Positions 13,477 through 26,534 of a stretch of 64,000 nt of DNA are shown one piece after another. The notes below the pieces were generated by a model. The model ran no database searches. It saw nothing but the letters and a program-made list of their open reading frames with translations, and had not been told where the DNA came from. Positions within the stretch are counted from its first letter, which is position 1. Each line of letters starts with the position of its first letter. The position numbers were made by a program, and so were the translations under genes. This DNA is from Chaetorhynchus papuensis (lineage: Eukaryota; Chordata; Aves; Passeriformes; Rhipiduridae), in contig VWYX01000795.1 in NCBI GenBank assembly GCA_013396525.1, forward strand, positions 124,001-188,000, given 5' to 3'.

Positions 13477-14641
13477 AAATCTTCCCGGTTATTTCCAGGG
13501 TAAATAATAAATCAATACTTCTCTTGGAACTGAAAATACTTTTTCAGTCAGTTCTATTTTTAAATTCTTAGATGACTTTCAAAAATGTGCTTTATCTCCT
13601 TAGGGCAGTAATTTGCTTTTGAAAACCACCTGAAATCAAGAGAATCCACCCAGCCAGCCACTTCTCTGACCCTGGCAAATTAATGTACAAGAACACATGA
13701 AAGAAGAAAACATAGCAGAGCAATGCTTTTTTCCTCCTAGTTCTGTGCCTGCTAAAGCACTTGAAGTAAAACATCTATTAATCTTTAAAAACATTGAATT
13801 TAATTACCCTGACTAATGTTAGCTTGTACCAAATGTTACAGATATGTTTTCCTTCATAAAGTACAAAATGTTCTTCTAATTTTAAATTTGTGTAACTAAA
13901 CTCCAGTCCTCTGAGCAATTTTCTACCTAATTTCGACTGTCAATTGGCACAAAAGCAGTGCAGTGATCCAGTCATCTAGTTCACTTGTCTTCACCCAAAC
14001 AAATGTATGAAATGCAGTAGTTTGATGTTTCTTTTTGAAAGTCCACCAGAGTAAATTGTATGGGCTTCCACGAGACCACTACAGTTTTTATTGGAAACTC
14101 CACAAACGTTCTCTTGCACTAACAATCCGGGGTCTAACTTGCTTTATGTTGCCAGGTGATCCAGATTTGCTGGGGAAGGGCTGCAGAATACAATACTTGT
14201 ACTCTGATAAGGTATTGCAGGGTTGAGCTGTGGGAAACTTCAGCTCTCAGGCAGGATAACAGGTTGTAAAAGGTGAAAATAGATCATCATTGGTCCTGCA
14301 TTGCCTCCAGCAGATCTCCAGGAAGCCAGGCTAGCTGCTGTTTCTGCCACGAAGGATTCAGTGGTAAATACTGAGTGAAAACTAGTCCTGAAGAGGTATT
14401 TTTTGCAAAGACATCATCATTTAGAAATAGCAGTACCCATTCTGACCCTTCCTTTTCCTCTGTTAGCTATGGCAAAATAAACCCAGTCTCACAGGAATTC
14501 TCCTATTCCCTCAAGTCCCCTTTGCACACAGGTGCAAATTAGGCTGGATTGCAGAGCAAAAACAACAGCTCTTTCCTGACAGAAGGAGAACAAAATGTTT
14601 TCTACTGTTTAAGCTCTTGACCAAAAAGAGAAAACAAGCAT

Positions 14642-14656
14642 ACACACACACACACA
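14642..14656. repeat. (AC)n microsatellite, about 7 units
   Basis: A short perfect AC dinucleotide tract is followed by ATATA. Confidence 0.85.
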
Positions 14657-17600
14657 TATACCTATAATGTTTTCATAATATTGTTGTACAAATGTAAGAA
14701 AAAGAAAATTCAAAGCCCATTCAAACCCAGCAGTTACAAAGTACAGGGGGAAAAAGGATAAAATATAAATTGGTTTGCACAGCTAAGCACAAACATGTGA
14801 ATCATTAAACTGTTTTGAAGCAGAGATATAGGCACAGTGGAAGGGATGAAGATTGTTTCTGCTTTGTATAATCTTGGCCCTATGGTATCAAGTCCAGCTG
14901 GGATTCTGAAGCTGTCCTATAGAGGGCCGACACATTTTCTTCTCGAAGAACATTAAAGTCCTTCTAATCCAGTCATGAGATATGGAATGCAAAATGCTAA
15001 TGAAGTCCCTGGTTCATTAAACTTATCTTTGATCCAGTCTGAGTTATGATTATTCTGTAACAACAAACCACAAAACCAAAACAAAATCAAATATTGCCAT
15101 TAGCTTACTCTCCATACTGAGAAGTGATCTCTACAACTCATTACAAAGAAAATCCACATTGCCAAGAAAAGTCTAAAATTCTTTCTCCAATATCTCCTGG
15201 GCCGTTACCTGTTTGCTAATGTACCTCCATTAGCTTTTTTTTTTTTTTCAGGAATAAGCTTCTTTGCCTGCATAGTGAAGCAAAGTGATTTTACAGTATC
15301 TCTATCTTCCATCTCACATTTGGTCCTTGTTAATGGATTCAACAGACCATTCTTAACTGCAGCCTAAAATTGTTGACTCTGGCTCACACACACCCTCAAA
15401 GTAATACTAAACTCTGGATCAGCACTAGTAAATTCAGACATATAAACAGCTTGAAAAAGTCACAGAAAAGGGAGAAAGTTCCCTTTGTCAAAACTGCATG
15501 GTAATCTTCCAAGAACTATTATAGGTACAAATGAACACAACAGAAAATAAAAACGGCTATGAATGGCAGAAAATCTCAAGATTCAAACTTACTCATGTTA
15601 AATGCATGACAGCCACAAAGAGAAAGGGAAAGCACTCATTAGAATGGAGAGGAAGCACTTCATGTACCAATGAGAAATATTAGTTCAAGGAGCAATCCCT
15701 CATCACATGAGTATGCTTTCAGGGTGTTTCCATGAACACACAGAAGAACAAGGTACAGAGAAGGATGCAGAGCAGAGCAACATCACTCAAGGCAGAAACA
15801 GCATCTGGACAAGAAAACAGTATATAGACCAGAAGTCTTCAACCTGGAAGAACAAAATCAAAGAAGGATGAAATAAAGGTCTACAAAATCGTAGTTTGGA
15901 GACTAGGAGCATCAAATAAAATGTTCAGAGGTTCAAGAAAAAGGAGGTAGCTTTTTGAATGATATGTGGTTTAACTTCAGAGCTCATTGTGTGTGGCTGT
16001 TGTCTACAGGAAAGTTTACCTAAATTGAAGAAAATTTTAGACACGTTTTCTGTTAAAAAAAAAAAATGCACAAAAGGTTACTAGGCATGAAAAGACACTG
16101 TCGCAAGAAATGCCTAAGCTATGGGTGTCTGGAAGTTCAGCAGACATACCCAGAGTTTTTTCTTTCTCTATTTTTCATTGGTTGCTGTTAAAGACAGAGT
16201 ACTTGGCTAGGTGGACCTCATGTCTGAATCTCTGAAATTACATCATGCACTTCATGCTTCAAAAAACTAAACATTTACCTTCCTGCCTGATGTTCAGACC
16301 TTATTTTCTCAGCTCCTATTTTCTACAAGTTTTATCACTGTATAGCTGTCAAAATACTGGATTAACATCATTTCCACATTATATTGATAAAATTTGCATA
16401 GTCGGTATATTGTTTTATGAAAAGGAGGACCTAGTTGCAGAACTCAATAGCTAGCTTTTAAAATTTAAATCCACTGGTGGAACAAGTAAGATCCCAGGAT
16501 TTCTAAAAATACACTTAGCTTTTTTGGTGGATTAGCAACTGAAGGATTTTCACACGAAGAGACAAATTTCAGGGACTAATTATCTAGTGTACAGGAAAGA
16601 GAGACGATGGTAAGCACCAACCACTGCCAAGATAAGGGCCAGGCAGACAAGAGTCAGAAATGCTACACCATTAGCACAGCCATGGCAAGGATTTGGGGGG
16701 GCCATAAGCACACTGCCCCAGCACACAGCAGGAAACTGCATCCAAAGAAGGGCCTCACATCCCTCGCTCAGTGAGCAAGGCCAGTCAGATACATGGCAAT
16801 GTCACAGAAAACACTGCACAACAATAAGCCAACTGCATGGGTATGATAACGTGTAATTTGTGTATTTTTGCGACACCCTGAGCAGCTCACTATTCAAGCA
16901 ATAGGTGACCAAAATTGGGCTTGGAGGAAAAAATGTGACGTTACACATGGTTTTCATGTAGGAAAATGTCATACATCAGTCATACTTCATAAGGCACTGG
17001 CAAAGCTTTCACTGGCTGCTACTGAGAGTCCTTTCAAACTGGAGGATGAAGCCTCTGCCTAAAATGTAGTTTTTTAGAGCCACATCCTTGCACAAAAATG
17101 CACAATGTTTCATCAGTACAATGTCTCTGGCAAGATACTTGCAAGAGACTGTGATGGAAAGTCTGATTGCAGCCTGATCAAATAGCCAAGGGGGAAAATA
17201 ATGTTAAATAAAACATCTGACCCTACACAGAGACCTGTTAGCTCATGATAGTCCAGTTCTCTTCTGGAAGTACTAGAGGGGGGAAAAAAGGATAAAAGTT
17301 AAACTGACTAGAAGAATCTAAAATAACAGGGCAGAATTAGAGAAAAGCACTCTGAAATCTAGCACTTACTAAAGTTAAAAGACTGAATAATAAAAGCATA
17401 AATATGGAAAAATATTTAAAATTAAGAACAAAGGGCATTAAAAATATTCAATACAAGAGAAAAATGAAGATGATCCATCACTCTTTCCTGACCCAAAAGA
17501 CAGCGCAAAATTATTATATCTTAAAATATTTAGATTCTCACTGTTACATCTTTGCTCTTTTTTCACATTTACATGGAAATATATTTCAGTATGAAATGGT

Positions 17601-20202
17601 TAAATGGCCACACTAACTTGCTTCCCATTAGCATTTTTCACTGCTGCCATCAATCAGTTGCAGATGGTCCATTACCAGCTTCTGAGGTGAAATGTAGTGT
17701 CTCAGTACTGCCAGGCACACACCATGCTATGGGATACTGATTAGATCTTAAAACGTAAATTAGAAAAGCCCAGCATAATTTTCAGAAGAAACTATCAGTC
17801 TCTAATGCATGAAAGGACCCAGTCAGTAACTTCAGAGTAACATTTAGATGTAAGCATTTTCTGCCTCTACAGGAAGTTCCCTTTTATTTTGATAATTTTG
17901 CTGAGAGCCTTTTGCAAACTGCCTAAACCTTGCTGCGCTTTTACTTCCCATTAGCTGCCACAAGGTAGCCAAAATCTTTTTTCCCTCTGGTGAAAATGAA
18001 GTTGGAGAGTCACATTCACATTTTTCATCAAGACCCTGATGGTAAGCAAATGTGCCATAAGGGGACCCTGGGTTTCATCTCATGGCTTTTCCCAAACCTC
18101 CAGCATTCTTAGGCTGCCACCAGGCTGTGGGACCAGAGCAAACCTTGCCTGACCTCCCTCGTGCCTTTCCTTGTGTGTCAAATGGATGCTCCTGGTGCTG
18201 TGCTCAGGGACCCCTGGGGTGTGTGCGTGCACAGCCACACACATCTCACACAGGCAGTGTAAGAGCCAACATCAACACACACCCAGCTTGCAATAAATAT
18301 GTGGACAGTGTGTGGAAGACAGGAGGATAAGCTGAACACAACTCATAACTGGTTTATTTAATTATTACATTAACTAAATTAAAAGTGGCCTATGTTGTGA
18401 TATGGATAACCCCAGAGACAGTGAGACAAAAAACATTAATGACACCTTGTTTTTAACCAACCCACCTGACCTCTCTCCCACTTTCTGTAAAAATTTATTT
18501 TGTCCTCTAGTTTAGGCTTTAAAATACGGGCTTCATCACAACATGTTTCTTATTTTGCAAACAAAACACTGGAAACTGAAAGAAAAACCTAAGAAAGCTT
18601 TTAAAGAATTCAGAAGCATTCTGTAGTGCTGTCTTTATTCTTAAAGTGCCTACACTGAATAAAAATAATGTGCTTTAAATTACTGCATGAATGAAACAAG
18701 TGTCTCCACTTACAAAAATAAATAGCAGCTGCAATACTTTTGGCTTTCAAGGTTGGGGAAATCAAAAGCTTTGGATTTCTAAAGAAATCAACTTCTCTAT
18801 TCCTTACTGGGCACATTCATTCAAATTTACACCCTCAGCACAGGGCCAATTTAAAATGAGAGCTCACTGTAATTTATTAATACCATCTGCCAAGCTGTTG
18901 AGTTGGGATACAGTGTCCCAAACAAAGAGAAGTTGGTTATAGTATGACCACGCTCCTCTTATCATGGGAACATCCCATGACATGTAAGATGGCAGCAGGG
19001 CCTTGTAAAACTACTCAATTAGTTTTGTCACCAAGACACAATTCTTTCGAAGAGGAATTGCTGGCCCTCAGTTGAAGTGGCCATGAAGGTGCTTTGCATT
19101 GTTGGGCTGGTCATTGTAGAGGGAATATTTAGGAAACTCAGCCCCCAAAGACTAACAGGGTTTTTAACTGCTGCAGGCCATCAGCCTGCTCTGGGATAAC
19201 AGTGACCCTGTCCTGGCCAGGTGTGACTTCACCAGATGAGCTGAGAGGGCTCTGGCCCTGTCCCTACAGCACTGTTTGGAGAGCAGGATACAAAGGCTGT
19301 CATTGCCCATAGCTGCCACTCTTCCTCCCCTCTTCAGCTGGCCTTGTCCCACACACCCAGCTGCTGCCATTAACACAATTTCAATTATTGCTACCAGTTT
19401 CTATTTAAGTCTAAACTCCAAGGGTGAAGTCTAGTGCAGGCAAGAATTGACAGTCTTACAACCTACTGTAAGCAAATAATGAAACCCTGAACCAATTTTT
19501 CTACTTTGTGGGATGAGGGGGGCTGAGTTGTTTAACGTACCAAAGTATCTATGTTCCCATTTCTTCTGTAGGAAAGAATTTGAGTAGCATGCCATGGAAA
19601 AGGCAGGGAACTCGAGGCATGTCATGCAAATTTATGCAGAGCTGACTTAAAAGAATAGAAGCAGATTTTCTATATATATGCATGCCAATTACACCATATG
19701 ATTCCATTTTTATTTCCTCTTCTGTGTCACTCTCCCTTCAGTTTCCTGCTTATCATTTCACACAAGCACATATGGGGGACCACACCTTTCAGTTGCACAA
19801 ACCAAACAAAACAAACCAGCTATTTTTAAGAATCCACCGGCAACTATTCATTCAAAAGCTGTTCAGAGAACTCATCTGGGGTTGCTAGGTGACAAACTAT
19901 GTATTCACCTATCTCCTTATTAGCAAAAGAATTTAGCAAGAAGAGTAAAGGGTGTAACTGATTTAAGCACTGTCCGCACAAACTGTGTCAAGCCTGCAGG
20001 AACTCGGGCTGTTGACTTGCTCATACTTCTGTGAAACTTTATCCTCTTCAGCTGCAGGGAAGTACAAGTGTCAATTAGACAAAAGCTCCATCACACTCCT
20101 GAAAATGTTATTTCATTACCCTGATTTGGAGTCTAAATATTTGGTTGTAAGTGACACTGCTTAAATGAGACATGTCAGTTTATAACTTGCAGTTGCAAAT
20201 GC

Positions 20203-20226
20203 TTTTTCTTTTTTCTTTTTTCTTTT
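20203..20226. repeat. T/C-rich polypyrimidine tract
   Basis: Interrupted T runs with single C residues form a pure pyrimidine stretch. Confidence 0.75.
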
Positions 20227-23056
20227 GTCAAATTCATTGTTGTTGCCAATACCCTGATCATGAAAACATGAATGAATGTGAATGACTTTAAGACTGGCAA
20301 CTTGCAGGAAGGCAGCAGTGCTTTTTGCCACAGATCTCTATGTAAAACAGTCCTATCATTGCTAGAGATACCTCTTAAAAGAGTGCACTGCAATACAACA
20401 GATCTTACTGGACATTCATCCACCTTAAACTTTGTGATAAATGCCCGGCACATTCCATAGCCTCATGGTATCCACACAGCTTGGTGTTTAATGTCCTAAA
20501 ATATCTTGATAGCTAGCAAATGGTCACAGATGTTTTACTAGGCTTTTGTGAGGTTTACTTCCAAGGCTGCAAGGTGCTACTACAAAAACACTGATGGTCT
20601 GAGGATGGCTAACTTAATAAGTAAAAAGGACAGGCAAGATAATGAACACAGGGTAATGGAATTGTACAGCAGAACAGTCATCATTCATCCAAAACTCCCA
20701 TTGCACTCAGTGCAGGGTGAAATCACACAGTGAGCTCCTCAGCACTGAGCCTGTCACCTGAGCCTGTCACCTTTCCTTTCTCACAGTGAAATGTGCACCA
20801 AGGTGTTGTACAAGGTGCAGTGCTGCATTCATGCACCTTTCTTCTAGGCCTGTGTGGTGCTAAACCCTTACTGAAAAACCAAAGAACACGATGTGCAGTA
20901 GATGGTTCTGTATGCAGAGAAACTGGGCACACTCACACCAGAGATATTTGTTGCTGGAATAAAAAGAGCTTGAAAAACAACAAGCCACATACTGCCCAAG
21001 CCATTGCTTTCCACGTAAGGGCCCTACAAAACTCACAGAAATTCAAGGGCAGATTTGGTGTGTTTGTTCCAAATGACTGCAGGTCAGATGCTGGAGGTGC
21101 ACCAGGCAGGAGGGGAGAAAGGGACAACAGCCAGTTTTGGTCTCTCTGGACTGCAAGTAATGGTTGCCTCAACTTTTGGTGTTAACTGGCATCTTAAGGA
21201 CAGTGGGAGAGGAAGGGATGTTGGCCTCCATCCCATTCACTAAGGAGGCATCACTGTATGAACACCGGCTTGTAATTAAGGGAGTGCTTCCATGCGCCCG
21301 AGGGGTACATTTAGAAGCATTCTTCAAGTGTGGGTATTGGAAAGTGACTCATCAGAAACAACATAAAAAATTAAAATCTGAATACTGATCACCCTTTTCT
21401 CTCACCTTACTGCCTTCCTAAAAGTAGGTTTTTAAAACCTTGTATATATAGTTATTCTAAGGATCGTGCTTCCAGTCCTTCCACCCACTCCATGTAGATT
21501 TACTTGAGCTCTTTTACAAGCTCTTGTTTAATAAATATATGCATAAAATTATTCACCCTCTTCCCTGCTCTGCTCCTCTTATCTGTAGATTTCTGTGACA
21601 GCACTCCTTCATTTCTTTGTTAATCATGTCATCCAGAATTCCACATCATTGATTGTTTGAGTCTTCTAAAATTAAACTGTGTTAAGTTAGGTCTGGCTTG
21701 GTTTGATTCGGTTTGGTTTTGTTTTCAGAAACCTCCCAGATTCCATGTCTCCTAATAGAGAATATTACTGGTCTCAGTCCACAGCCTGGCTGAATCAGAA
21801 AACTCAGCACACAAAACCAAGCAAGCAAGATGTCAAAATTCTCAGCCTGACAGAAAAACAGCAGCACCAACCATTGATTTTCAGGTGCCACATCTTCCTG
21901 CTCACTGACATATTCTGATTAAAGCCTTTAAAGTATAAACCCAGAATGACTTCATTGACTCTGGCAGAATAACTTCAAATTTACACAGCTGAAATCAAGA
22001 TCTCAGTCCAACTCTCATTTTGTAGAAGATAGCTCGATCTAGAGCTTTCCCTAGATAAAAGTAGAATTTGTAAGCACAAAACTAAAAAAACAAACATGAA
22101 TAACCCCGAGAACAAAAACACTTTGGAGCCTGTATCCACTCTTGTACAGTTCTATTTCACAGCATAAGGGATGAATTTGTCCCTTTTTGTTGGCTGCAGT
22201 AACTCCTGGTGTTATTTTACATTGCTATATTTCTTTTTTTGTTTTCGTTCATGCCAACAAGACCATGAGTAGGCGTCATATAAGATAAATCTCACTAATT
22301 TTAAAAAAGAAAAACTAGTGAACAGGAGGTGATAAATGCTGTGCTGCCTACTCAGGTTCTGTCACATAAGATGTCACTTCTTTATTTTAATTATATTTTC
22401 TGCCAACTCACAAAAGCCAGCGATTTCTACTGCATGTGATCCTACCTTTTGCTACGGAATGGTTCTGCACAGCCAATTGCAAAAAACATCTACTTGTTTC
22501 TGTCCCAGTTTTCTTCCATATTCATTTTATGGCTGCTTCCTGATGTTCTATAGAAACTGTCTCTTCAGGAAATGTTAAAACATAAATAACAGCTTGTTCA
22601 TTGCAAAATGACTCAGACTGCACACAGAATTCTTTTTTCAAGCATTAGTAAAATACATAGGGAGCCTGAAAGATCATCTGCATTTTAGATAAAGTTTTGC
22701 TACTGCATGCTCACAGCTAGCTAGTTTTGATAAAAAGTTCTACTTGATTAAAAAATTGAAAGCTAAAGAGCTGTTGTATCTAGAATGTACTATCAGTAAA
22801 TCCTTATCTGTTTGCATGGCAGGTAAGAATTCTTGTCATCCTAGAAGGTGAATTAATTTCTGCTTTGAGCAACACCAGCTGTTTGATCGACTGCTGACAT
22901 TGGCAGATGCTTTGAGCAGAAGGGCCACCTCTCACAGACCTGGGCCAAGCAATGCCTGCAGCTGTAACAGCAGCATGAGTACATGGACCACAGACACAGG
23001 GATGAAACCCCACATTTCACCAAAATAAAATTCACTTTGCAAATGGGAATATTTAC

Positions 23057-23106
23057 AAAAAAAAAAAATAAAACCAAACCAAAAACCAAAACCAAAAACG
23101 AAAACC
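23057..23106. repeat. A-rich (AAAACC)n-like low-complexity tract
   Basis: An A12 run is followed by irregular AAACC/AAAAACC units. It is A-rich on the plus strand. No upstream AATAAA clearly marks it as a retrocopy tail. Confidence 0.8.
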
Positions 23107-23323
23107 CACTTGTTAAACTAGATGAAACCAAAAACTAAGGAGCGTGAACCAAGACTCAAGTGTAAGGATTAAGTCCTGGAGGAGTTGTTAACACAAGGCT
23201 CACATCAGATTTAGTGCTCCTGTGAGTGAAGGAGGTGGAACAGTGGCTTTGACTAATTTTATTTGAAGTAACATATCTCAAGGATTATTTTCATTAACAG
23301 AGTGAGAAGCAATGAAAGAAATC

Positions 23324-23342
23324 TATTATTATTATTATTATT
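23324..23342. repeat. (ATT)n microsatellite
   Basis: About six ATT units. An 87-codon ORF that reads through it as a tyrosine run is therefore an artefact. Confidence 0.9.
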
Positions 23343-24737
23343 CTAAACTGGAAATCAAAAGCAAGAATGAGAGAATGGATTTTAGGACAGAACCTAATCT
23401 AACCAGGAGTAGGAAAAGAAAGAATAGCACAGGAAGGTCAGATGGCTTAATCACACACTTGGGGGGCCATCAGATAGCTGAATTATGCTGCAGACAACTT
23501 CAGATCCAAGATGGGGTACTTCAACTAAATCAAAACAGGCCAGATCACAGCCTAAATGCAAAACTACATTTCTGAAGTAATCAATGTTGTGATTTCTGTA
23601 CTATAACTGTCCAGCCACATTGATAGTATTTCATGTCATATACCAACCTTGAACAAAGGAAGAACATAACTGCCTTTTCATTTGACCATTTATATTTCAT
23701 TAATCACAGTATCCTTATTATGCAGAAAATTAGATTGAATTACAGACTGAACATAAAATCGAATTACATCTCAAGTAAAAATGTAGATTCCCTAATAGTT
23801 TATCCTTGTCAAATGAAACAACCAGCAATTCAATGATCTCTTCTCTGTGATGGCCCTTCTAGGGACTCTTTGCTCAAGGATAAATGAAGTTCTCCACCCT
23901 TTAAGTGCCTGGAGCACTTCTCTGGAGAAATATGGATCAATTCAAACTCCAGCTCCGCATCACAAGGAAGCTTAGGGTCTTCAAAACCATAACCTGGTTT
24001 CCTGGATCCATTTCTACTGCTAGATCTAGCAGAGCACTACTTGTACGCTTGCACAGACAAGTATAACTTAGGCAAAAATTGCTAAGAAGCCTCAGCATTT
24101 TTTTTGACACGTCAAGCCTCTGTATGGCAGGGAGCAGGGGGGGAAACATCTGCTTTACCTGACAATAAAGCCAGTCATTTCTCCTTCCTTTAGGGAAAAA
24201 AAAAAATGTAATGGAACATCACTTACCTCACAGGATTCTTTAAATAATGTTTGATTAAAATTAGAACAGACGTTTTTATGTCCTTCTTTACATTAGCACA
24301 TTTTTAATTTATCAATATATCACCCATGTTATCTATGTGAAATCCATATTTGTTTACAGTATATCCTTAGGCAATATTTTTCACAAATCGTTTGAATTTC
24401 CCTGAAGAAAACTTCCTTTCATTATGAATTTATGCAAAGTTTTTTATAAGTATAAATAAATATTCCTGGCCTGTAAGTTCTCTGTGCGAGACAAACATTA
24501 GGTCTATGCATAACTGTGAGCTCCTCACCAGAGGGGATCTGGTTTCTTTGTCCCCCAAGAATCTTGCATTTGGAGCATACAGAGGCCTTACTTTCCCCAT
24601 CTCTGTTTGGATTTGGAGGCCCTTTCTCCCCTCTTTGGCTCACTGTGTGGCAAGCAGGGCCTTGCTGGGGGAATTTTCCTGACTTTACACTCAGGAGTCT
24701 TGGGCCCACAGTTCTACAGTACAGTGAACACGATGGT
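23343..24737. other. non-coding unique-looking sequence
   Basis: I see nothing recognisable here beyond short ORFs and an A11 run near 24188-24198. The 24.5-24.7 kb part is somewhat GC-richer and leads into the CR1 tail. It may include diverged CR1 sequence that I cannot identify by eye. Confidence 0.6.
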
Positions 24738-24810
24738 GATGGGTTAATGGTTGGAGATTACGATCTTGAAGGTCCTTTGCCACCCTAATGGATTCTATGA
24801 TTCTATTATT
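24738..24810 (+). mobile_element. CR1 retrotransposon 3' tail
   Basis: The segment matches the CR1 3' end: GATGGGTTAATGGTTGGA at the start, then GATCTTGAAGGTCC, a degraded form of the usual TTCCAACC, and the terminal words GATTCTATGATTCTATTATT. Only about 70 bp are recognisable. The true 5' limit could be further upstream in diverged sequence. Confidence 0.85.
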
Positions 24811-24860
24811 CTTCACTATCAACGGCCTTCATGCAGTTCACAGTGCCACAATAATTCTGC

Positions 24861-24883
24861 ATTCCCTGTGTGTCACAGGGAAT
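24861..24883. repeat. perfect hairpin, 10-bp stem and 3-nt loop
   Basis: ATTCCCTGTG and CACAGGGAAT are exact reverse complements separated by TGT. It lies about 50 bp downstream of the CR1 tail. As RNA the stem would be short, well below miRNA-precursor length. Confidence 0.85.
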
Positions 24884-25788
24884 ACTCTGTATGCACATCT
24901 TATCCAACACACAACCCCCCACTCCTTCTGGTTCTCTGCAGGGGTTCCTCCTGAAGCAATACCATGGATGACAGGTTTGCTATCAGAGAGCTTTGAGTAC
25001 CCTCCATCACTTTAAGAGGTTTATACACACTTTAACTGTACATAACTCTCATCTGCAGTAACTGCTCGTTGAATGAACACGTCAGCATGTAAATATAATA
25101 TTTATTTTGAGATCTGCAGAAGCTTCAGAAAGTCGCTGTGAAGTTGAATCATATTTACTTTTATGGGCTAGGAAACTAGCACAATTCTTGGAATAATCCA
25201 AGGGTTCCACTGTGTGAGAGATAGGACTCAGCTGTGAAACTCCCCTCTCCCTGCAGGGAAGGTCTGATGGGGCATTACTGGCCCAACTGTGCTGATGTGA
25301 GAGGCAGCTGAGGAGGTGCCATAAACCATCAGGGACCCCTGCAGCACCCCCAGACCCATTCCTGAAGCCTTCCACCAGAGGACTGCACGTGACCCAAAGG
25401 TGTTGCAGCAGATCCAGGGTCTGTTGCAAGAGACAGTGTAAAACTTCCCCCACACACAGGGGAGGTACCTGGGTGTTCCCACCCAGCCTGAGTGTATTTT
25501 AACCCATCAGACTGTGTTTTGAGGGCTTCTTTCCTGACCACTGATGGATCGTCAGATCAAGACTACCACTTCAACTAGCAGCAACAATGAAGTCTAGTTG
25601 CAGATCAATGGGTGATGATAATGTATCTTTCTACTCTTATCCCTTCTTTCTCTTTCTTTTTTTTCCTTATAAATTTTCTCAAGTAATACTTTTATGCTTT
25701 CATATTGATATACTACTATAGATAATAATAACCAAAATGGCAACATGCCTGTTTTCCACTGCAACCGAATTGTTCTAAAATAAACCAA

Positions 25789-25820
<32 letters not shown>

Positions 25821-25830
25821 GTATGTATAT
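25789..25830. repeat. (AC)n(AT)n(GTAT)n compound microsatellite
   Basis: About nine AC units pass into about seven AT units and then GTATGTATAT. This is the longest dinucleotide array in the window and is probably variable in length. Confidence 0.95.
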
Positions 25831-26505
25831 TTACCAATCATTAGGTGTTGTTTCACTCTAATCTGCCCCAAAGGATCCATTACCAAGAACCTGGGTTACT
25901 CTCATCTTTGTGGGGGAAGGTCACAACACACAGTATATCAGTATCTTCATGAAGTACAGATCTCCTGTTTGCTACCACTTATTTAGTAAGTGACCCTGCA
26001 ATGGCTCACTCCCTTCAAAAGCATTTGTAGGGTACAAAACCCAACTCTTTATACTTTCTAGAAGTCTTCATGGGGGCAAATCCTTTTATATAGAAGTATT
26101 AATTTATTTTCGCCTTGAAAAGTCTGACTCTAGGACACAGCCCTTCTGCAAGTGAGATGCTGGTTGCATTGCAGCTCGCCCGAGTCCAGTAGCTCAGGCA
26201 CTTTTTACACTATTGAATGCACAAGAATTACAGCCCAGTAGGTTACAGGACACTGAAATGTCTCCTTTTACCTCTGTATCTCAAGCCATTTAGCAAATGA
26301 TTAACGAGCAGCTCAATCATCTTACCAGGGACCTCTAGGGAGAAGGTGGCAAAGGAGAGCAGACAGCTAGGTGGTAGGTTAGGGGCTACTGCTGCTGTCT
26401 AAAGACAAGCCTGTTCTACTCATTAATTGAAGCCTTGGGCTCCTTGTCTCCTTGCATGGCATCATACACAGGATTTGAACAGTTCCACTACCGAGATGAT
26501 GTTAC

Positions 26506-26534
26506 TTTCTCTCTCTTTTTTTTTTTTTCTCTCT
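26506..26534. repeat. CT/T-rich polypyrimidine tract
   Basis: CTCTCTC flanks both sides of a T14 run, giving a near mirror-symmetric pure-pyrimidine stretch of the kind that can adopt triplex DNA. Confidence 0.8.

Larger units (their letters stand above)
13477..23056. other. non-coding unique-looking sequence
   Basis: ORFs are short and unconvincing. Around 15234-15251 a long T tract ends in CAG, which looks like a splice acceptor, but no coding frame or donor follows in support. The stretch around 19.9-20.2 kb is complex, unique-looking sequence with TAAT-core words, and I flag it as a possible regulatory element. I recognise no transposon family. Confidence 0.6.

Noticed and set aside
15234..15260. 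T-rich tract ending in CAG, resembling a splice acceptor
   Set aside because: No supported exon, donor or coding frame follows. T tracts with CAG are common in this sequence.
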